Below, one piece after another: positions 34,058-41,869 of a stretch of DNA of 64,000 nt (its first letter is position 1; every line of letters begins with the position of its first letter). The position numbers were made by a program, and so were the translations under genes. The notes under the pieces are model-generated. The model was given only the letters and a program-made list of their open reading frames with translations. It was not told the DNA's origin and made no database searches. The stretch is from DATFQE01 sp963733845 (GTDB lineage Bacteria > Actinomycetota > Thermoleophilia > Gaiellales > Gaiellaceae). The stretch covers positions 466,446-530,445 of the forward strand of contig CAVTEM010000012.1 of NCBI GenBank assembly GCA_963733845.1, given 5' to 3'.

Positions 34058-34679
34058 GCAGCTCCTCCGCGGTGTCGACGATGTGGTCGGGCTCCTCCTG
34101 CTCGAGCCGTTCGCGGGTGTGGATCCGGCCCCAGGTGACGCCGATCGCGGCCAGCCCGCCGGCCTTCGCCGCCTGCATGTCGAACGGCGAGTCGCCGACG
34201 TACGCTGCCGTCGCTGTCCCAGCCCGGAGCGCCTCCAGGGCGCGCAGGAGCGGCTCGGGATGCGGCTTGTGCCGCTCGGTCTCGTCGCCGGCCACGACCA
34301 CGTCGAACAGGTGCGCGATCGGGACGGTGTCGAAGGCGAGCTGTACGGTTGCGCGGCGCTTCGCGGTCACGATGCCGAGGCGGCGCCCGTCGGCCTGGAG
34401 CTCCTCGAGCAGCTCGATCATCCCGTCGCAGGCCGCGAGCTCGGAGTGGAGGGGCTTGTTGTGCTCCGTGTAGACGCGCACGAGCTCGTCAACGCGCTCC
34501 GGATCGAAATCGCGCATCTGCGACGCGAGTCCCGAGCCGCCGACCGTGGCGAGCAGCCGCTCGTCCGGGATGGTCTCGCCGAGCACGGTCTGTGTCGCGT
34601 GCCGGAGCGAGGCCAGGATGATCGCGCCCGAGTCCACGACGGTCCCGTCGAGGTCGAACAGAATCGGGTCGTAGCCCAC
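34041..34679 (-). CDS. HAD hydrolase, phosphoglycolate phosphatase/pyrophosphatase-like
   Basis: 212 residues: motif I ILFDLDGTVVDSG, a helical cap, motif II GIVTAKRR, motif III HKPHPEPLLRAL, motif IV YVGDSPFDMQAAKAGG. It resembles Gph/PpaX. The GTG at 34679 is preferred over an upstream ATG because it sits directly before the first conserved strand and seven bases after a TAGCAT hexamer. It overlaps ligA by 17 bases. A housekeeping role in clearing phosphoglycolate from damaged DNA ends is plausible, given ligA. Confidence 0.85.
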   Translation of the reverse strand: MGYDPILFDLDGTVVDSGAIILASLRHATQTVLGETIPDERLLATVGGSGLASQMRDFDPERVDELVRVYTEHNKPLHSELAACDGMIELLEELQADGRRLGIVTAKRRATVQLAFDTVPIAHLFDVVVAGDETERHKPHPEPLLRALEALRAGTATAAYVGDSPFDMQAAKAGGLAAIGVTWGRIHTRERLEQEEPDHIVDTAEELRAVLR

Positions 34680-34686
34680 GACGGCG

Positions 34687-34692
34687 ATGCTA
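34687..34692 (-). promoter_or_regulatory. Putative -10, leaderless start of the HAD-ligA pair
   Basis: TAGCAT on the minus strand, seven bases before the GTG at 34679. Confidence 0.4.
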
Positions 34693-34713
34693 GCGGCGCA
34701 GCGGTTTTTCTCT

Positions 34714-34726
34714 GGTGCCAGGCATG
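34714..34726. repeat. Imperfect copy of the GGTGCCAGGCACC palindrome
   Basis: GGTGCCAGGCATG matches the perfect palindrome at 34839-34851 in its first eleven bases. Both copies lie in the 195-base gap between truA and the HAD gene, and are the only ones I noticed in the window. Confidence 0.5.
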
Positions 34727-34838
34727 CGCGCGAGAACGTCACGTTTCATCCCCAGGCGAAGTCGGTAGCACCGCGGCTCTCTAGGCCAGAGGCATGTCTC
34801 AAGGTCGAACGTGGACGTAGCCCGACCGGTCGTCTCGT

Positions 34839-34851
34839 GGTGCCAGGCACC
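34839..34851. repeat. Palindrome GGTGCCAGGCACC
   Basis: Perfect 6-base arms around a single A, read GGTGCCTGGCACC on the other strand, where TTGAC immediately precedes it. It lies downstream of truA. It may be a dispersed intergenic repeat, a terminator core or a protein-binding site. Confidence 0.55.
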
Positions 34852-34874
34852 GTCAAGAAAGGCGCACGGACTGA

Positions 34875-35594
34875 TCACGAATAGGTCACGCGCTCGAGGT
34901 ACAGGCCCCACGGCGGCGCCGTGCGGCCCGCCTCGCTGCGATCGGCGCCTTCGAGCAGCGGTCCGAGTCGCGCCGGCGGGAGGTCGACCATGGTGCCGAC
35001 CAGCGTCCGCACCATGTGGCGCAGAAAGCTGTCCGCCTCGATCTCGAGCTCGAGGTGCTCGCCGCGTTCCGCCCACTCGGCCCGCAAGACGCGGCGGTGA
35101 AAGACCTCGTGCCGCGTCTCCGTCGGTGTGAACGCCCGGAAGTCGTGCTCGCCGACGACGTGCGCCGCGGCCTCGTTCAGCGCCTCGACGTCCAGTGGCC
35201 CGGGCACCCACCAACTCCGTCGGGCCTCGAATGGCGAGCGCTCCGCTCGGCGGTGGATGCGGTACCGATACGAACGCGAGCGCGCGGAGTGTCGCGCGTG
35301 GAAGTCCGCGGGCGCCTCGGCACCGGCAACCACCGCCACGTCGTCGGGCAGCTCGGGGTTCAGAGCGGCGGCAGCGCGATCCGCGGGCGGGCCGCCCGCG
35401 ACGTCGACGCTGACGACCTGGCCGAGCGCGTGCACGCCCGCGTCCGTCCGCCCGGCGACTGCGAGCGACTCGACGGAGTCGTAAAGCGTGCCCAGCGCCC
35501 CGCGCAATTCGCCCTCGACCGTGCGCAGTCCAGGCTGGGCTGCCCAGCCGCGGAAGGCGGTTCCGTCGTACTCGAGCGTCAACCTCAGTCGCAC
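34875..35594 (-). CDS. truA: tRNA pseudouridine(38-40) synthase TruA
   Basis: 239 residues. It modifies uridines 38-40 in the anticodon arm. Signatures: LTLEYDGTAFRGWAAQPG at the N-terminus; the catalytic Asp in VAGRTDAGVHALGQV; YRYRIHRR; and FLRHMVRTLVGTMVDL near the C-terminus. Length is near that of actinobacterial TruA. Start GTG at 35594, six bases after a GATAGT hexamer on this strand, which overlaps the -10 of the divergent gene. Confidence 0.92.
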   Translation of the reverse strand: MRLRLTLEYDGTAFRGWAAQPGLRTVEGELRGALGTLYDSVESLAVAGRTDAGVHALGQVVSVDVAGGPPADRAAAALNPELPDDVAVVAGAEAPADFHARHSARSRSYRYRIHRRAERSPFEARRSWWVPGPLDVEALNEAAAHVVGEHDFRAFTPTETRHEVFHRRVLRAEWAERGEHLELEIEADSFLRHMVRTLVGTMVDLPPARLGPLLEGADRSEAGRTAPPWGLYLERVTYS

Positions 35595-35600
35595 GAGGGC

Positions 35601-35608
35601 ACTATCAT
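35601..35608. promoter_or_regulatory. Overlapping divergent -10 elements (truA / hypothetical gene)
   Basis: GATAGT on the minus strand (35601-35606) lies six bases before the truA GTG. TATCAT on the plus strand (35603-35608) lies six bases before the GTG at 35615. Only 20 bases separate the two start codons, so both messages would be leaderless and the promoters mutually exclusive. Confidence 0.5.
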
Positions 35609-35614
35609 CGCCGC

Positions 35615-36184
35615 GTGACCGGGGACGAGTGGCGCGTCGAGATCGACCTCAAGGACGAGGGGCACGGCTACTCCCTCGGCGAGCGCCTGCGCGCCCACGA
35701 CCTCGACGACGAGGCCCGCAAGCGGCTCGGCCGACGCGTCATCGTCACCAGGGACGGGCCGAAGTTGTTCCTGTACACGACGACCGAGGAGGCTGCGCAC
35801 GAGGCCGAGCGAGTGGCGACCGAACTGCTGGAGGCCGACCGGCTGACGGCGAGCGTCCGCGTCGTGCACTGGCAGTCCGCGGACGAGCAGTGGGTCGCCG
35901 AGGGCTCGCTGGCGACGGCCGAGCAGCGCCCGTACGAGTGGGAAGTGCAGGTCCACCTGCGCGGCCGGGATGAGGCACGCGCGCTGGCTGGACGTCTCGC
36001 AGGCGAAGGGCTGCCCGTCCATCACCTGTGGCGGACGGTAACGATCGACACGCAGACCGCGGATGAAGCGAACGAGCTCGCCGACCGGATCCGCGCGGAG
36101 ACCCCGGACGCGGAGGTCACTGTCCAGGCGAACCCCGAGGGGATACCGGGCCCCGCGTTCGTCTGGCTCGAGAGCCTGGTCTAG
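35615..36184 (+). CDS. Hypothetical protein with two ferredoxin-like repeats
   Basis: 189 residues, soluble and acidic. Residues 6-85 and 108-175 each follow a beta-alpha-beta-beta-alpha-beta pattern (WRVEIDLKDEG, and YEWEVQVHLRGRDEARALAG) and look like a duplicated ferredoxin-like or ACT/SPOR-type fold. It is the only plus-strand gene between truA and the ribosomal cluster, and its 3' end overlaps rplQ by four bases. I cannot name the family. Conservation beside rplQ/truA in relatives would suggest a translation-linked role. Confidence 0.65.
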   Translation: MTGDEWRVEIDLKDEGHGYSLGERLRAHDLDDEARKRLGRRVIVTRDGPKLFLYTTTEEAAHEAERVATELLEADRLTASVRVVHWQSADEQWVAEGSLATAEQRPYEWEVQVHLRGRDEARALAGRLAGEGLPVHHLWRTVTIDTQTADEANELADRIRAETPDAEVTVQANPEGIPGPAFVWLESLV

Positions 36185-36600
36185 GTTTCGGAGTCGGCAG
36201 CCGCGGCCGCCGGGGCCGCGGCAGGCACGACCGCGCGAGGCGGCACGTAGTCCACGAGCTCGAGGTAGACCATCTCGGCGGAGTCGCCGTAGCGCGGGCC
36301 GATCTTGACGATCCGCGAGTAGCCGCCCGGCCGGTCGGCGAAGCGCGGTGCAACCTCGGAGAACAGCTGGTGGACGACCTCCTGGGAACGCAGGTACGCC
36401 AGGGCCTGGCGGCGAGCGGCGAGGTCACCCCGACGCCCGAGCGTGATCATCTTCTCGGCGATCGGCTTGACCGCCTTGGCCTTCGCCTGCGTGGTCTTGA
36501 TCCGCCCGTGCTCGATCAGCGCGCCGGTGAGGTTGGAGTAGAGCGCCTTGCGGTGCGCCGAGTCGCGCCCGAGCTTCTTGCCTTTGCGCTGATGGCGCAC
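36181..36600 (-). CDS. rplQ: 50S ribosomal protein L17
   Basis: 139 residues; binds 23S rRNA near the tunnel exit. MRHQRKGKKLGRDSAHRKAL and the LVDYVPPRA end of the core are diagnostic. An Ala-rich tail of about 15 residues (PAAAPAAAAADSET) extends the usual 120-residue form. It is the last gene of the ribosomal cluster; rpoA lies 11 bases upstream. Confidence 0.95.
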   Translation of the reverse strand: MRHQRKGKKLGRDSAHRKALYSNLTGALIEHGRIKTTQAKAKAVKPIAEKMITLGRRGDLAARRQALAYLRSQEVVHQLFSEVAPRFADRPGGYSRIVKIGPRYGDSAEMVYLELVDYVPPRAVVPAAAPAAAAADSET

Positions 36601-36611
36601 CGGAAGCTCCC

Positions 36612-37583
36612 CTAGCCCTCGTCGCCGCGCAGGTTGAGCCCGTGCGTGGCGAGGGTCTCCTTGACCTCTTCGATCGACTTCTTGCCGAAGTTCGGGATCG
36701 CGGCCAGCTCGTTCTCGCTCTTCATCACGAGGTCGCCGATCGTCTCGATCCCGACGCGCTTGAGACAGTTGTACGAGCGCACGCCGAGCTCCAGCTCCTC
36801 GATCGGGAAGTTCTCCATCCCGTGGGCCAGCGAGACCTCGGGCGCTGCCTCTGCGGCGGCCGCCTCGCCGAAGCCCTCGATCTTGTCGATGTCCGTGAAG
36901 ATCGCCAGCTGGCGGATGAGGATCTCGGCCGCCTGCGCGATCGACTCGCGCGGGTCGATCGAGCCGTCGGTGGTGATGTCGATGTTGAGCTTGTCGTAGT
37001 CGGTGCGCTGCCCGACGCGGGCGGCCTCGACGTCGTAGGCGACGCGGCGGACCGGCGAGAAGATCGAGTCGATCGGGATCACGCCGATCGTGTGCTGCGG
37101 CCCGCGGTTCATCTCCGCAGGGACGTAGCCGCGACCGCGGCCGATCGTGAGCGTCAGCTCCAGGCGGCCCTTGTCCGAGAGGTTCGCGATCACGAGATCC
37201 GGGTTGAGGATCTCGAGGTCGGCGGGCGCCTCGATGTCGCCGGCGGTGACCGCGCCGCTGCCCTTCTTCGTCAGCCGGACCTCGATCTCCGGCGACTCGC
37301 CGTGCAGCCGGCAGGTCAGGTTCTTGAGCTGGAGGATGATGTCGGTCACGTCCTCCTTGACGCCGGGCAGCGTCGTGAACTCGTGCGCGACGCCCTCGAA
37401 CTTCACCGAGGTCACGGCAGCGCCCTCGAGCGACGAGAGCAGCACGCGGCGCAGCGAGTTGCCGAACGTGTAGCCGAAGCCGCGGTCGAGCGGCTCGATC
37501 ACGAACACGCCACGCTGCTCGTCGACCTCTTCGTGGACGATGCGCGGCACCTGGAACTCCATCAAGCTGGTGCGAACGGCCAA
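36612..37583 (-). CDS. rpoA: RNA polymerase alpha subunit
   Basis: 323 residues. The N-terminal domain (FVIEPLDRGFGYTFGNSLRR to about residue 230) dimerises and binds beta/beta'. The C-terminal domain after an Ala/Glu linker (ELGVRSYNCLKRVGIETIGD) binds UP elements and activators. Complete and unbroken. Located, as usual, between rpsD and rplQ. Confidence 0.97.
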   Translation of the reverse strand: MAVRTSLMEFQVPRIVHEEVDEQRGVFVIEPLDRGFGYTFGNSLRRVLLSSLEGAAVTSVKFEGVAHEFTTLPGVKEDVTDIILQLKNLTCRLHGESPEIEVRLTKKGSGAVTAGDIEAPADLEILNPDLVIANLSDKGRLELTLTIGRGRGYVPAEMNRGPQHTIGVIPIDSIFSPVRRVAYDVEAARVGQRTDYDKLNIDITTDGSIDPRESIAQAAEILIRQLAIFTDIDKIEGFGEAAAAEAAPEVSLAHGMENFPIEELELGVRSYNCLKRVGIETIGDLVMKSENELAAIPNFGKKSIEEVKETLATHGLNLRGDEG

Positions 37584-37635
37584 AACGATTCCCTTCTTTC
37601 TTCTTGTCTAGGCGCCCGACGGCGCCGGCGTGGCG

Positions 37636-38256
37636 TTACTTGGAGTAGAGCTCGACGATCAGCTGTTCTTGCACGGGCGTGTCGATCTCGGCCCGTTCCG
37701 GCAGCTTCAGGATCTTGCCGGTCAGGCCTTCGTGGTCGGCCTGCAGCCACGGCGCCACCGACGCGGTCAGGTCGGTTGCGTCGCGGATCACCTGCTCGGC
37801 CGAGCTGCCCGGCGCCATCGTGACGATGTCGTCGGGCTTGACCTGGTAACTCGGGATGTTCACGCGCCGGCCGTTCACATGGAAGTGGCCGTGGCGCACC
37901 AGCTGGCGGGCCTGCGCGCGCGAGGCGGCGAAGCCGAGCCGGTAGACGACGTTGTCCAGCCGCGTCTCGAGCATGCGGAGCAGGGTCTCACCCGTGATGC
38001 CCGAGCCCTTGGCGGCCTTGGCGTAGTAGGTCCGGAACTGGTTCTCCAGCAGGCCGTAGTACCGGCGCGCCTTCTGCTTCTCCCGCAGCTGGAGCAGGTA
38101 CTCGGACTGCTTGATGCGGCCGCGGCCGTGCTCGCCCGGCGGATACGAGCGGCGCTCGATCGCGCACTTCTCGGTCAGGCAGCGCTCGCCCTTGAGGAAG
38201 AGCTTCATGCCCTCACGGCGGCAGTTGCGGCACTTGGGGCCAAGCGAGCGGGCCAC
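37636..38256 (-). CDS. rpsD: 30S ribosomal protein S4 (zinc-binding form)
   Basis: 206 residues; nucleates 30S body assembly on 16S rRNA and often represses its own operon. Four Cys (residues 9, 12, 26 and 31) form the C+ zinc knuckle. The S4 RNA-binding domain follows (LDNVVYRLGFAASRAQARQL, then VRHGHFHVNGRRV). GTG start overlapping the rpsK stop (TAGTG). Confidence 0.96.
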   Translation of the reverse strand: MARSLGPKCRNCRREGMKLFLKGERCLTEKCAIERRSYPPGEHGRGRIKQSEYLLQLREKQKARRYYGLLENQFRTYYAKAAKGSGITGETLLRMLETRLDNVVYRLGFAASRAQARQLVRHGHFHVNGRRVNIPSYQVKPDDIVTMAPGSSAEQVIRDATDLTASVAPWLQADHEGLTGKILKLPERAEIDTPVQEQLIVELYSK

Positions 38257-38660
38257 TAGACGCGCCTCCGCTTTTTCGGCCGCACGCCGTTGTGCGCCTG
38301 CGGAGAGACGTCCTTGACGCCCAGGATCTCGAGGCCTGCGGCCTGGAGCGAGCGAATCGCCGTCTCGCGACCGGAGCCCGGCCCCTTGACGAAGACCTCG
38401 ACCTTCTGCAGGCCGTGCTCCATGCCCTTGCGAGCGCAAGCGTCGGCGGTGACCTGGGCGGCGAAGGGTGTCGACTTGCGCGAGCCCTTGAAGCCCGCCG
38501 AGCCTGCCGACTCCCACACGATCACGTTCCCGTCCTTGTCGGTGAGGGTGACGATCGTGTTGTTGAACGACGTCTTGATGTGCGCCTGTCCGATCGCGAT
38601 GTTCTTGCGCGCACGGCGACGCGTGCGGCCGCGCTGGGCCTGCCTGCGAGGAGGTGCCAC
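38256..38660 (-). CDS. rpsK: 30S ribosomal protein S11
   Basis: 134 residues; 30S platform protein near the mRNA exit. FNNTIVTLTDKDGNVIVWES and the C-terminal SPQAHNGVRPKKRRRV are diagnostic. GTG start, with one-base overlaps on both sides (TAGTG), implying tight translational coupling. Confidence 0.96.
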   Translation of the reverse strand: MAPPRRQAQRGRTRRRARKNIAIGQAHIKTSFNNTIVTLTDKDGNVIVWESAGSAGFKGSRKSTPFAAQVTADACARKGMEHGLQKVEVFVKGPGSGRETAIRSLQAAGLEILGVKDVSPQAHNGVRPKKRRRV

Positions 38661-39034
38661 TACTTGGCCTTCTTTCCTCTACCGACGGTCTTCTTCGGGC
38701 CCTTGCGGGTGCGTGCGTTCGTCTTCGTGCGCTGCCCGTTGACCGGGAGCCCGCGCCGGTGGCGGATCCCACGGTAGGCGCTGATCTCGCCGAGGCGCTT
38801 GATCGACTGCGAGCGGTCGCGGCGCAGGTCGCCTTCGACCTCGAGGTTGGTGTCGATGTACTCGCGCAGCTTCGTGACCTCTTCGTCTGTGAGGTCCTTG
38901 ACCTTGGTGTCGAGCGAAAGCCCGAGCTCGGCGAGCACCTTCTGCGAGGTCGAGCGGCCGATGCCGAAGATGTAGGTGAGGCCGATCTCGAGCCGCTTCT
39001 GGTTGGGCAGGTTGACTCCCGCGATGCGTGCCAT
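38660..39034 (-). CDS. rpsM: 30S ribosomal protein S13
   Basis: 124 residues; head protein contacting P-site tRNA and L5. MARIAGVNLPNQKRLEIGLT at the start, RHRRGLPVNGQRTKTNARTR near the end, and a basic tail (KGPKKTVGRGKKAK). Confidence 0.97.
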   Translation of the reverse strand: MARIAGVNLPNQKRLEIGLTYIFGIGRSTSQKVLAELGLSLDTKVKDLTDEEVTKLREYIDTNLEVEGDLRRDRSQSIKRLGEISAYRGIRHRRGLPVNGQRTKTNARTRKGPKKTVGRGKKAK

Positions 39035-39148
39035 CTAGCCCTGCCTCTGCTTGTGCCGGGGATTGGTGCAGATGACCATGGTGCGCCCGTGCCGCTTGAT
39101 CACGCGGCAGCGCTCACACATGGGCTTCACGGACGGACGTACTTTCAC
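39035..39148 (-). CDS. rpmJ: 50S ribosomal protein L36 (zinc form)
   Basis: 37 residues: VKVRPSVKPMCERCRVIKRH, then a C and His that complete the Cys3His zinc site (C11, C14, C27, H32). GTG start preceded by AGGAG. Between it and map lie 102 bases with no infA, a small hairpin (CGCACC/GGTGCG at about 39207-39221) and a TACCAT hexamer (39231-39236, minus strand) that may be an internal -10. Confidence 0.95.
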   Translation of the reverse strand: MKVRPSVKPMCERCRVIKRHGRTMVICTNPRHKQRQG

Positions 39149-39250
39149 CTGGCTCCTCGTAGAAACCGCGCTCGAGGCGCGGCGGCGGACACGACACGAA
39201 AACAGACGCACCCCTGGTGCGCGAACCGGCATGGTAGCAAAACCCGGCGC

Positions 39251-40024
39251 TCAAACCGCCTGGCGAACGGGTTCGCGGTCGAGCGTCGTGAGGATCCTCG
39301 GGCCGCTCTCCGTGACCGCGACGGTGTGCTCGAAATGGCACGAGAGCGAGCCGTCCTCGGTCGAGATCGACCAGTTGTCGTCGTGCAGTACGACGTCGGC
39401 GCCGCCGGCATTGATCATCGGCTCGATCGCCAGCGTCATCCCGGGCTGCAGCACGGGCCCGTGGCCCGGCGCGCCGAAGTTGGGAATCTGCGGATCCTCG
39501 TGCATCGAGCGGCCCACTCCGTGGCCGACCAGGCTGCGGATGACCGAGTAGCCAGCGGCCTCGGTCACGGACTGCACCGCGTGGCCGATATCGGACAGGT
39601 GATTCCCCGGCCGCGCCTGCGCGACGGCGGCCGCCAGGGCCTGCTGTCCCACCTCGAGCAGGCGCGTGGCGTCGGCGGAGACCCGGCCGACGGCGTGCGT
39701 GTAGGCAGCGTCGGCGACGAAGCCGTCGAGCGTGACGCCGACGTCGACCGAGAGGATGTCGCCCTCGTCCAGGCGATAGGCGCCCGGGATGCCGTGCACG
39801 ACCATGTCGTTCGGCGAGAGGCAGAGCGAGGCCGGGAAGCCCTTGTAGCCCAGGAAGGTCGGTACGCCGCCCTGCGAGCGGATGAACTCCTCGGCCAGCT
39901 CGTCGAGCTCGCCCGTGGTGACGCCCGGCCGGACGTGGTCGCCGACCAACTCATGGGTCTCGGCGACGACGCGCCCTGCGCGCGCCATGCGCTCGATCTC
40001 CTGGGCGGACTTGCGAATGATCAC
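39251..40024 (-). CDS. map: Methionine aminopeptidase, type I
   Basis: 257 residues; removes the initiator Met from new proteins. The five metal ligands are visible: Asp in LSVDVGVTLDGF and in FVADAA, His in VGHGVGRSMHE, Glu in LAIEPMI and Glu in CHFEHTVAV. The substrate-binding His is in VVHGIPG. No N-terminal zinc extension. Overlaps adk by four bases. Confidence 0.96.
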   Translation of the reverse strand: MIIRKSAQEIERMARAGRVVAETHELVGDHVRPGVTTGELDELAEEFIRSQGGVPTFLGYKGFPASLCLSPNDMVVHGIPGAYRLDEGDILSVDVGVTLDGFVADAAYTHAVGRVSADATRLLEVGQQALAAAVAQARPGNHLSDIGHAVQSVTEAAGYSVIRSLVGHGVGRSMHEDPQIPNFGAPGHGPVLQPGMTLAIEPMINAGGADVVLHDDNWSISTEDGSLSCHFEHTVAVTESGPRILTTLDREPVRQAV

Positions 40025-40596
40025 GAGCGGGTCGCCACCGTCTGCAGGGTCTCCTGGATCTCGGAGAAGACCTCGTCGATCGGACGGTCGCCGTGCACGC
40101 CTACCAGGTTGCCACGCAGACGGTAGTAGCCGACGAGCGGTTTCGTCTTGTCGTGGTATTCCGCGAGCCTTCTCGCGATCGCGTCGGGCGTGTCGTCGGT
40201 CCGGCCCTCCTCGAGGGCGCGGGCGGCGAGCCGCTCGACCGCGGTCACGTCGTCGACCTGGAGCTCGAACACGACGTCGAGCTCGCGGCCGATCTCGGCG
40301 AGCATCGAGTCGAGCGCCTGTGCCTGGGCCATCGTGCGGGGGAAGCCGTCGAGGACGAAGCCCTCGCGGGCGTCGTCGGCGAGCCGCTCGCGGATCAGGT
40401 TGATCATCAGCTCGTCGGGGACGAGCGAGCCGCTCTCGACGATCGGCTTCACCTCGAGGCCGAGCGGGGTCTTCGCGGCGATCGCGGTGCGCAGGATCTC
40501 GCCCGTCGCGATGTGCGCGAGCCCGAACTCGTCGGCGATCCGGTTCGCCTGGGTCCCCTTACCCGACCCCTGCGGGCCTAGGAGCAAGATATTCAC
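40021..40596 (-). CDS. adk: Adenylate kinase
   Basis: 191 residues; ATP + AMP to 2 ADP. P-loop LLGPQGSGKGTQANRIA, AMP-binding LVPDELMINLIRERL and GFVLDGFPRT. The lid is short (ALEEGRTDDTPDAIARRLAEY) and lacks the zinc Cys, as in other actinobacterial short-lid Adk. Between secY and map as expected. Confidence 0.96.
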   Translation of the reverse strand: MNILLLGPQGSGKGTQANRIADEFGLAHIATGEILRTAIAAKTPLGLEVKPIVESGSLVPDELMINLIRERLADDAREGFVLDGFPRTMAQAQALDSMLAEIGRELDVVFELQVDDVTAVERLAARALEEGRTDDTPDAIARRLAEYHDKTKPLVGYYRLRGNLVGVHGDRPIDEVFSEIQETLQTVATRS

Positions 40597-40615
40597 GCGC
40601 GCGCGAGCAGCTCCG

Positions 40616-41869
40616 CTATTTCAGGAAGCCTTCGTAGGAGCGCATCATCATCTGCGACTCCATCTGTCTCATCGTGTCGAGCGCGACACCCACGGCGATC
40701 AGGACCGAGGTCCCGCCGATCGCCCCCGCGGTGGCCTGCGAGAAGCCGAAGTAGGCGATCGCGATGCTCGGCAGCGACGCGACGAGCGCCAGGTAGATCG
40801 CACCGGGCAGGGTCAGCCTCGTCAGCACGCGGTCGAGGTAGACCGCGGTGGGCGGGCCCGGGCGGATACCCGGAATGTAGCCGCCGTACTTGCGCAGGTT
40901 GTCGGCCTGGTCGACCGGGTTGAACTGCACCGCGGTGTAGAAGTACGTGAAGATGATGATCAGGAAGGCCTGGAAGAAGATGTAGGTCAGGTCGCTCGGC
41001 GTGAAGTGCTGGTTGACGAAGCCCTGCGTCTGCGGGAAGTACTGGCCGATCGTGGGCGGGAACGCCATCACCGCGGCCGCGAAGATGACCGGGATGACGC
41101 CGGCCATGTTCACGCGCAGCGGCATGTAGGTCGAGCCGCCCGCGGTCATACGCCGGCCGACCATTCGCTTCGCGTACTGGATCGGAATCCGCCGCTGGCC
41201 CTCCTGGATGAAGACGACGGCGACGACGATCGAGAGCGCCATCAGCGGCAGGAACAGCCGCTCCATGACGCCGCCGTTGTACCAGGCGCTGATCCCGAGC
41301 GGCAGGCCGGTGAGGATCGAGGCGAAGATCAGCAGCGAGATCCCGTTGCCGATCCCGCGCTTCGTGATCAGCTCGCCCATCCACATCAGCAGCGTGGTAC
41401 CGGCGGTGAGCGTGAGGATGATCAGCACCAACCGGCCCGCGTTCGCCTCCAGGACGCCCTGGCGCTCGAACAGGAACGCGTAGCCCGTCGCCTGCGCGGC
41501 CGCGAGCACGACGGTCAGGTACCGCGTGTACTGGTTGATCTTGGCGTAGCCGGCCTCGCCCTCCTTCTGGAGCTGCTCCAGCTTCGGGACGACGACCGTC
41601 ATCAGCTGCAGGATGATCGACGCCGTGACGTACGGCATGATCCCGAGCGCGAAGACGGCGAACTGCGAGAGCGCTCCGCCGGAGAAGACGTTGAGCAGGC
41701 CGAGAACGGTGCCGCTCCGTCCGGAGAAGTAGTCCTCGATCGTCTGCGAGTCGACGCCGGGGGCGGGAACCCACGAGCCGAAGCGGTAGACGAGCAGAAT
41801 CGCCGCGGTGAAGAGGACGCGCTTCCGGAGCTCCGGAACGCGCCAGGCGTTAGCCAGCCACGCGAACAA
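40616..41869 (-). CDS. secY: Protein translocase subunit SecY
   Basis: 417 residues with ten membrane helices; pore of the Sec translocon. RKRVLFTAAILLVYRFGSWV at the start, LNVFSGGALSQFAVFALGIM (plug region), the GIGNGISLLIFA helix, and PYGGYIPGIRPG-like KYGGYIPGIRPG in the C-terminal loop that contacts SecA and the ribosome. Adjacent to rplO with no gap. Confidence 0.97.
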   Translation of the reverse strand: MFAWLANAWRVPELRKRVLFTAAILLVYRFGSWVPAPGVDSQTIEDYFSGRSGTVLGLLNVFSGGALSQFAVFALGIMPYVTASIILQLMTVVVPKLEQLQKEGEAGYAKINQYTRYLTVVLAAAQATGYAFLFERQGVLEANAGRLVLIILTLTAGTTLLMWMGELITKRGIGNGISLLIFASILTGLPLGISAWYNGGVMERLFLPLMALSIVVAVVFIQEGQRRIPIQYAKRMVGRRMTAGGSTYMPLRVNMAGVIPVIFAAAVMAFPPTIGQYFPQTQGFVNQHFTPSDLTYIFFQAFLIIIFTYFYTAVQFNPVDQADNLRKYGGYIPGIRPGPPTAVYLDRVLTRLTLPGAIYLALVASLPSIAIAYFGFSQATAGAIGGTSVLIAVGVALDTMRQMESQMMMRSYEGFLK

